Positions 57,968 through 64,000 of a stretch of DNA of 64,000 bases are shown in pieces; the stretch's first letter is position 1; each line of letters begins with the position of its first letter. This DNA comes from Parasponia andersonii (Eukaryota; Streptophyta; Magnoliopsida; Rosales; Cannabaceae), in NCBI GenBank assembly GCA_002914805.1, contig JXTB01000109.1, positions 858,027 through 922,026 of the forward strand, in the 5' to 3' direction. The position numbers were made by a program, and so were the translations under genes. The notes under the pieces were generated by a model. The model made no database searches. It was given only the letters and a program-made list of their open reading frames with translations, and had not been told where the DNA came from.

Positions 57968-59428
57968 TCAAAAGCCATAGTATTGGAACTGAGTAGGCCC
58001 ATAACTGTTCACAAACTGTCCTCTTACTGTTTCATTGTCTTCCTCTTCTTCATGCAGACCCTCAAGCTGCAAAAAACAGCACATGCAAACCCCATAAGCT
58101 AAGACTTTATTATAAATGCCCCATTTAATGACGTTTTCCAAAACATGTTATTATAAAGTGATATAATTGCTAGAAAAGAAAAGATTCGAATATGTCACAC
58201 TCATATATATATATATATATATATATACATACCCAGAGCTCATCTTCGTCTTCATCTCTGGTTGAACTACATGCAGCTTTGGGAAGCTCACCAGGTTCGT
58301 CGTTGCGAGCGAATCTGCCACGTATGCGGGGCCTATTGTCGGCTAGTGTTTTCCGACATGCATACTTGTATAAACAGGGAAAAACGTAAAAAAGACGGTC
58401 ACATTCAGAATCAAACACCTATATATATATATATATGTATATATTATATAAAGTTCAGTAAAAAGTATAAAATATAAAAAACGAAATTTTGGTTCAAGTA
58501 AAGATTATTATACTACCTTAATAGTCTTGTTGAAGTTCCTGAGTGTTCTTTTGGCTCTGTACTTTGAAATCCTTTCTTTCCTCTCTTCTGCACTGTACTT
58601 CCCCACTTTGAAGTTAGGTTCCTCCATGAATGAGCTCTCTGAAGCCAAAGGACTCGAAAAGGACCTCTGGGTTGTTCTAGCAGTTCCAAAATTCTGAAAA
58701 AAGAAAAAGAAAGAAAAAAGAATATTAAAAAACAAAACAAAGGAAGTTCAAGAAGGGGGGGAAAAAACAGAGGATTAGAGGCTAATTTTATGGAGTAATC
58801 TAACCTGTAAATCTCCAGTGCTACAAACCCTTCTCATTTGACCAGTTAAGAAGCCATTTTCAGGTGAGCTCAAGGCTTGGTTCTGAAAACTTGGTGACTC
58901 CATGAGAGTATCAAACCGAGGTGTGAATGAAAAATCAGGCTTCCCATCAAAAGAGTTGCTGCTAAAACTCCTCTGAATCAACTTTGCAACATTTTCTGAA
59001 CCACTATAGCTGTGTGGACCAAAGTTTTGAGTACAGTAGTAACCATTGTCGAAACCCATTTGGCATTCCTCAGTTTTGACCTGAAAAGCATCCAAGCCAG
59101 CGAAATTTGAGAACCCGTTTGGGAGATTTGGAGTGTGCAAATGGGTTGTCGTTGTTGTTGTTGGTTGGTAAAGGTTTAAGCTTTCCAACTGGTGACTTGG
59201 GGGAGAAGAAGAGGAGAGGGTTGAAGAGGAGATATGGTCATTGGAGTGGGATTCCTCAACTGGGTTTTGTTGAGTTTGGTGGTCTGAGAAAGCTTGGAAG
59301 ATATCAATGGCGGAATCGGAGAAAGGAGAGAGTTCATCGCCGAAGAACAAGTCTGGTTCAAGGGAAACCACTTCTGGGCTTGAATGGTTGTAGAAAGAAC
59401 CATCGAAAACGAAGAGATCAGAGGACAT
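57968..59428 (-). CDS. CCT-motif family (CMF) transcriptional regulator
   Basis: Four exons, 59428-58805, 58693-58517, 58364-58233 and 58066-57968, splice in frame to 343 residues. The N-terminus MSSDLFVFD and an acidic, Ser/Thr/Gln-rich region (with a poly-Thr run) carry no B-box zinc finger and no receiver domain. A complete CCT domain lies at about 245-290 (ERKERISKYRAKRTLRNFNK, then YACRKTLADNRPRIRGRFAR). After it come an acidic stretch (DEDEDELW, HEEEEDNE) and the end FQYYGF. CCT domains give nuclear localisation and contact NF-Y subunits and DNA in CONSTANS and PRR proteins; the role here is inferred from that. Introns 2 and 3 contain (TA)n arrays (58416-58437 and 58203-58228). The leader has a 20-codon upstream ORF. 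Confidence 0.92.
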
Positions 59429-59534
59429 TGAAACCCAAATCTTTGGTTGAATTTGAACCAGAAAAGAATAAAAAACGAAACAGATACTCTTGGTTCTTCT
59501 GTGTAGTACTGATATCTATATTTGGGAGTTTTGG

Positions 59535-59597
59535 TCAGTGTAGTTTGGTGTTGAAATGGCCTGAATAAGCAGTAGTACTGACAGAGTAAGCACTCAT
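59535..59597 (-). promoter_or_regulatory. 20-codon upstream ORF in the CCT-gene leader
   Basis: The only ATG in the inferred leader upstream of the main start is at 59597. It reads MSAYSVSTTAYSGHFNTKLH and stops at 59535, 106 bases before the main ATG. If transcription starts near 59715 this uORF is in the mRNA and could lower translation of the main frame. Confidence 0.5.
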
Positions 59598-59745
59598 CTA
59601 TAATGAAGCCAAAGCTCTCGGTATTACGAGAGAAAGAAGACAAAGGGGAAGCTATTTCTCGTCTGCGTCTCCTTCTCTCTCCAGAAATGATTTTGAAACA
59701 ATGCGGGGAGAGGAAGTCCACTTTTATGCCTTCAGCTTAGCTATG

Positions 59746-59754
59746 TATATAAAA
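59746..59754 (-). promoter_or_regulatory. Candidate TATA box of the CCT-domain gene
   Basis: TTTTATATA on the minus strand, about 320 bp upstream of the start codon and placed to start transcription near 59715, just upstream of a pyrimidine-rich leader. Confidence 0.45.
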
Positions 59755-59759
59755 TGAAG

Positions 59760-60920
59760 TGGAATTTTTGTAAATTCCCAACTTTTCCCATATTTTCAAA
59801 ATGTCCCTTTTATTTTTCTTTTTAAGATTTTTGTCATAACTGGCCTCCATGTTTTTCGTGATTAGCAAAATAGTCTCGTAGTTATTATTTTTGACAATTA
59901 AATTCTTAAGTTTTGACAATTGTTAAAATATTTGATAAAATTAAGCATTTTTTAGTTACATACAAGATTTTTGATACTCAAAATCAATATTTTATTGATA
60001 TTAGTTGAAATTGAAAAGAAAATAACCAAAAATTAACAATATTTAACAACATAATATAAAAAATTAAAAAAAATAGAAATTTTCAAAAATTTAAAATTTT
60101 TCTTAAAATTTCTTTCTATTTCCTTTCCAAGTTAATTAATGTTAGTGAAATACCAATGTATTCGCTTAAACATATTCAATTTCATGAAAATTTTAATATC
60201 AATAAACAAAAAAGATTTAATTATCATAGTTTTTAAAACTTAAGGACTTAACTGTCAAAAAAATTAACTTAGAGATCATTTTTCTAATCTGCGAATAACA
60301 TATGGACCAAACATGCCAAAAACTTTTTTTCCTTAATCTCTATTTTATGTCTACAATTATGTGAAATACCCTGCTACCATCAAGTTTGCTAACTTGGTGT
60401 CTTCATTGGATCATATTGAACTATTTTAGACATATTATATTCAATTCTCGGAGAAAATGTATTCAATCCAATTCACAAACAAGTATTCAACTAATAAAAT
60501 TCAATCCATAAATTTGTATTAAAAACAAAGGATAATATGAAAAATATACATTTATATAGTACTACATCCAACCTCTTATCTTAATTTTTTAATTCCACCT
60601 TACATGGTACATGAGTTATCACTATGCAATCACTATGCAGTGGATTAATTAGAGTCTATTACTACAAATAAGTTTGACAATATTCAACAATTGTGTAGTC
60701 ACAATGCATATGCCACATGGTGGGATTAAAAAGTGTGACAAAAGGTGGGATCCTTATTGTTTTCCAAAAAAAACATAAAATAAAATGAAAACCCATTACT
60801 TCTTGTGTTTCAGCAATAAAAAATCTCAAAAAATTAAATTGCGTGTTCTATTTTTACACTTCAAAAATTAAATTTTCTCTTTTTGTAGCTAAATGACTGA
60901 GTATATATATTTTTATTCTT
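59760..60920. other. Gene-free spacer
   Basis: Very AT-rich sequence between the CCT-gene promoter and the LINE. Nothing recognisable. Confidence 0.55.
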
Positions 60921-63480
60921 TTTTTTTTTTGGCTGAAAGGAGACTTCATTGAACGAAAGTAAAACAAAGTCGAGGGAAGGCCAATAAACACCCTAGAAAA
61001 AACCTAGTCTACAACCTCATGCTGACGTTCAAAAAAAACCTTAGAAGGAATATCAGAGATATAAAAGCTACCAAAAGAAACAGAAGAAGTAGCCCATGTA
61101 GCCAAATTGTGTGCTAGATAATTTTTGTTCTTATAAATAAAAGACAGTTGAAAGAAGTCAAAAAAGTACATCATCGATTTTTCTTGGAATACTTGATCTT
61201 TGATCTCCTAATGACAATCTACCTCATCTCTTTCAAAGCTAGCTAGTGCTTTCTTACAGTCGCTCTCCATTACCACAGACTTCCAGTTGCTAACAATTGC
61301 ACGACTGATTGTTAAGAGGATCGCTCTCACTTCAGTAACCAAAGGGTTTATTTAGCTATATATATCTGATAAGTGATGATAATTTGACCTAACATTTAGG
61401 AAAAAATATGCATGCATATAAATATAGAAAACATATAATCACATCATGAATGCAACGGAAAAATTAACGGATTTAGGTTTTAAAATTTTTACAAAAAAAT
61501 AGTTTTCATAACCATAATACATTTATATATATATATATATATATATCATATATGGGATCATATATAACATAAATTAAATTTAGATATATAAACCCTATAG
61601 ATGAGATTAGGGTTTACCTCTTGTAGCATGCTCCTGCTTGAATCTCCTTATTGATGGTGATTAAATCTTTAACTCTAGATCTTCTTGTCTATGCTTTAGC
61701 TCTAGGTTGATGAGATGAGCGGGCACCAAGTTGAATCCTTCGTTGAAGAACGATCAAGAATACTTTTTTGATCATTTGGAATATTGGGACGTGAGATGAG
61801 ACTATGAGATTACAGAAAACTTTTTCTCTCATCTCTTTCTCAGCCTTGGCCGAATTCTCTCTCTCTCTCTCTTTTTCTCTGTGTTTCACGTGTAACATTG
61901 CTAGGGTTACTGTATAGTTTTTTCTCTCATATATCTTATATATATATATATATATATATAGCCCAAAACTGCTAATTCCAGTCTAACTAGGATCGAACTT
62001 GTTCTCAAATTTGGGTTATGGGTGTATTTTTTTTATAAATATATCCAACTCATGAAACTTATTTATAAAAATACCAACTTCTATGTAGAATTATTATTTT
62101 ATACAATTTTATGAAAATAATTTCACAAATACTACTAACTAATTAATGAGCTTTGTTGAGCTAGGCAAGGGATCTAATGGATCCAAATAATCTAAATTCC
62201 AAAAGTATAATAAATACATTGTAACTCTTATTATGGTATTTATATAAATACTATTAGTAAATGAGATACTCTACTAAAAACCCAATACTACACTCTTAGA
62301 TTAAATATCTAGCCTTTTATAGAGATTTAATCAACTATCCTTGATTAACCGATCCATCTAGTATATTATATACCATGTATAGAATCCCTATATAATACTG
62401 TAGTTGGATACGTGAAATTACCGTAATATCCCTTCAATACATATTTACCTTTAAGATACCATCTTTCTATCAAGGAATAATGTTATCGATAATTTTATTC
62501 TCAATGGTCATTTAGACAAAATTATCAACTAATTCACAAAGTGAATACTAAAATCTTAGATTTAGTTATTCCATAAATCTTGAAAGACCTTAAGGTAACA
62601 TTAATGTATAATGTTCTTAACTATTTGGTATTCCTATCAATTTATAAATTATAACCTCTAATATGCTAGAGTTCACTTCTAATTTCACGGAGGATAGTCA
62701 TTTAACAAATTAAAGACTAAAATCTATGAAAGTAAGTCCAATTAAACATCAAGGATTAAGATCTACATGCTAGGAGCTAGTTTGTGATAATACTAAGAAT
62801 TGAGTTACGATACTCCAGTTCTTTATATTACTTAGTTCAGTTCAATATACATAACTTATTTATGTTGTATTAGCGTTTCTATCAGAAGTTAGATACTTCA
62901 ATAATTTGAGATACATCATTCCCATTGAGATAGACAAACACTACAATTTTTAGTAAATAAAGTATTTCATTTTTATTTTCAGATTGTGAACTAATTAATT
63001 TAGACTTAAATAAAGAAACAAATTTTCTCATAATTAATACTTAATTATATTTGGTTCTTTATATACAAATAAACTCATAGAATCATTTTCAGATAAATAA
63101 ACTATTTAACAGACAGTTTAATCTAGCAAATATTATAATTGCATATAAGAGAAAGTTGTTTGCACTAAAAGGGTAAAATTAAAAATCTGTCTTTTTAAGG
63201 TACATATCCCAACAATGAGTACATTCAGCATCGATCTATTAGCATTTCTAGCTACGACTGCAATAACACAATAATTTTCCTGAATAGTTACGTCCACATT
63301 GAGCTTGATATACGAGAATGGTGGGTCATTGCTAGGAGGCCTGATCTGAGTCATGTAGGTCGTGCTTCATGCTCCAAGACTGAGAGTAAAAGTGGGAGTT
63401 CAATAGAATTTTCTTTACTAATTGATCCAGGTCAGATTTGGGCTTGTTATGAACAATGGCATTCAGCTCCAACTAAATCC
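60921..63480 (-). mobile_element. 5'-truncated LINE, 3' part with RNase H-like domain
   Basis: Reading on the minus strand, the right piece (63480-63215) encodes FSYIKLNVDVTIQENYCVI followed by AVVARNANRSMLNV. The left piece (61368-60932) continues with NPLVTEVRAILLTISRAI, WKSVVMESDCKKALA and YLAHNLATW. Together these are the two halves of the RVT_3-type RNase H domain found at the C-terminus of plant L1-type LINEs. It ends at 60932 with caatgaagtctcctttcagcc, a common LINE 3' end, followed by poly(A). The reverse transcriptase part is absent. In-frame stops mark it as dead. The two halves are separated by a solo LTR. Orientation and split are clear; the exact 5' end near 63480 is approximate. 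Confidence 0.7.
61374..63214 (-). mobile_element. Solo LTR fossil (probably Ty1/copia) nested in the LINE
   Basis: An 1841-bp segment interrupts the LINE RNase H region. On the minus strand it begins TGTTGGGATATG and ends ATCATCA, so it has the TG...CA termini of an LTR. It is flanked by near-identical 5-bp sequences (ataag at 61369-61373 and atgag at 63215-63219). It contains a TATA-rich zone (about 61935-61960) followed in transcription direction by a GA-rich stretch, as expected for a promoter inside an LTR. No internal coding region or second LTR is present, so it is a recombination-derived solo LTR. It is younger than the LINE; one mismatch in the flanking duplication suggests it is not recent. 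Confidence 0.7.
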
Positions 63481-64000
63481 TCTCAAAGCAAATAGAGAAA
63501 GATAATATGATATTGTCGCACTCCGTCAAAGATCCCATTGTTTGATTTTTTGAGAACAGTAAGTGTGCAACATTTGTGTGGGACCCGTTCCCAAATCATG
63601 CACCACGTGGATGATTAAGTGGCAAATCATGCACCCGTCTAACAGGTGTCAAGAATGATAAGCTAAAGGTCACGCGAGTCATGCATGATATCACAATCGG
63701 CCGTTGGGCCGTCCGAGATTAGGGCCAGGCCCATCACTGACCCTGAGCAAGCTTGGCCCAGTCCGACCCTTAACTCGACAGTTGGGGGGTCGGAAGTTCC
63801 AAGGGTCTTCTGCCAAAATATGATGGAAAGCAATTCACAATTCCAGACCCAGACAGAGCATTTAATACGGTCCTGGGTAGGCGTGCGCAGGGAAGGGGGC
63901 AAGCCGTCCTGACAAAACGACGATTTGACCAAATCTCACCCCTGACAGATTCAAGCCATAGGAGGCGGCGGAAACCAGGCTACAGTGATACAGAGGTGAT
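63481..64000. other. GC-richer unassigned segment at the right edge
   Basis: From about 63560 the base composition rises and phrases such as gggcctggccc-like blocks and cacgtgg appear. The change from the AT-rich surroundings suggests the edge of a transposable element, but no termini or coding sequence can be identified before the window ends. Confidence 0.35.

Noticed and set aside
59176-59721. Long minus-strand open frame overlapping the start of the CCT-domain gene
   Set aside because: It begins with GTG rather than ATG, lies in the leader and in a different frame from the real protein, and shows no domain. It is a by-product of the CCT gene's composition.
63663-63932. Overlapping frames on both strands in the GC-richer right edge
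   Set aside because: Open on both strands because of composition; neither shows a domain, and the region may be transposon-derived.

Overview
The window is nuclear DNA of a flowering plant, almost certainly a eudicot. Every protein gene is split by AT-rich GT-AG introns, the proteins match plant families, and the spaces between genes are AT-rich with long poly(A)/poly(T) runs, (GA)n and (TA)n microsatellites and transposon remains. The species cannot be told from the sequence. One undetermined base (N) lies at 5243.

Layout from left to right. 62-2866 (-) is an ARID-ELM2 chromatin protein. 5372-6495 (-) is an RHB1A-type RING-H2 ubiquitin ligase with an upstream leader exon near 7721. 10737-14085 (-) is a SAP30-like histone deacetylase complex subunit (AFR family), with a leader exon beginning near 15700. 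15.9-26.4 kb is a 10 kb gene desert that contains a decayed PIF/Harbinger DNA transposon (23073-25790). 26783-29315 (-) is the SR45a/transformer-2-like splicing factor. 31310-35446 (-) is a TMEM8/PGAP6-like (DUF3522) membrane protein locus that looks broken. 36358-42714 (-) is a complete beta-adaptin of the AP-1/AP-2 clathrin adaptors. 44096-50625 (+) is a complete XPB/RAD25 helicase of TFIIH, divergent from beta-adaptin with a foldback MITE between them. 51-57.9 kb is gene-free and holds a MITE (54342-55088) and a tiny retro-insert. 57968-59428 (-) is a CCT-domain transcriptional regulator with a short upstream ORF in its leader. 60.9-63.5 kb is the 3' part of a LINE whose RNase H region is split by a solo LTR. 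The last 0.5 kb is GC-richer and unassigned.

The genes form no pathway or operon. They are mostly housekeeping or regulatory: chromatin (ARID-ELM2, AFR), splicing (SR45a), transcription and repair (XPB), ubiquitination (RHB1A), vesicle traffic (beta-adaptin) and a light, clock or flowering-type CCT protein. I see no clearly new biological system. The most interesting observations are a 90-bp tandem duplication across an exon-intron border in XPB in which only one copy keeps the splice donor, a GC-AG intron in the same gene, decay of the TMEM8-like gene that includes a (TA)7 tract shifting its last exon, an unexplained 134-codon reading frame inside an AFR intron, and two minute retro-insertions with perfect target duplications.
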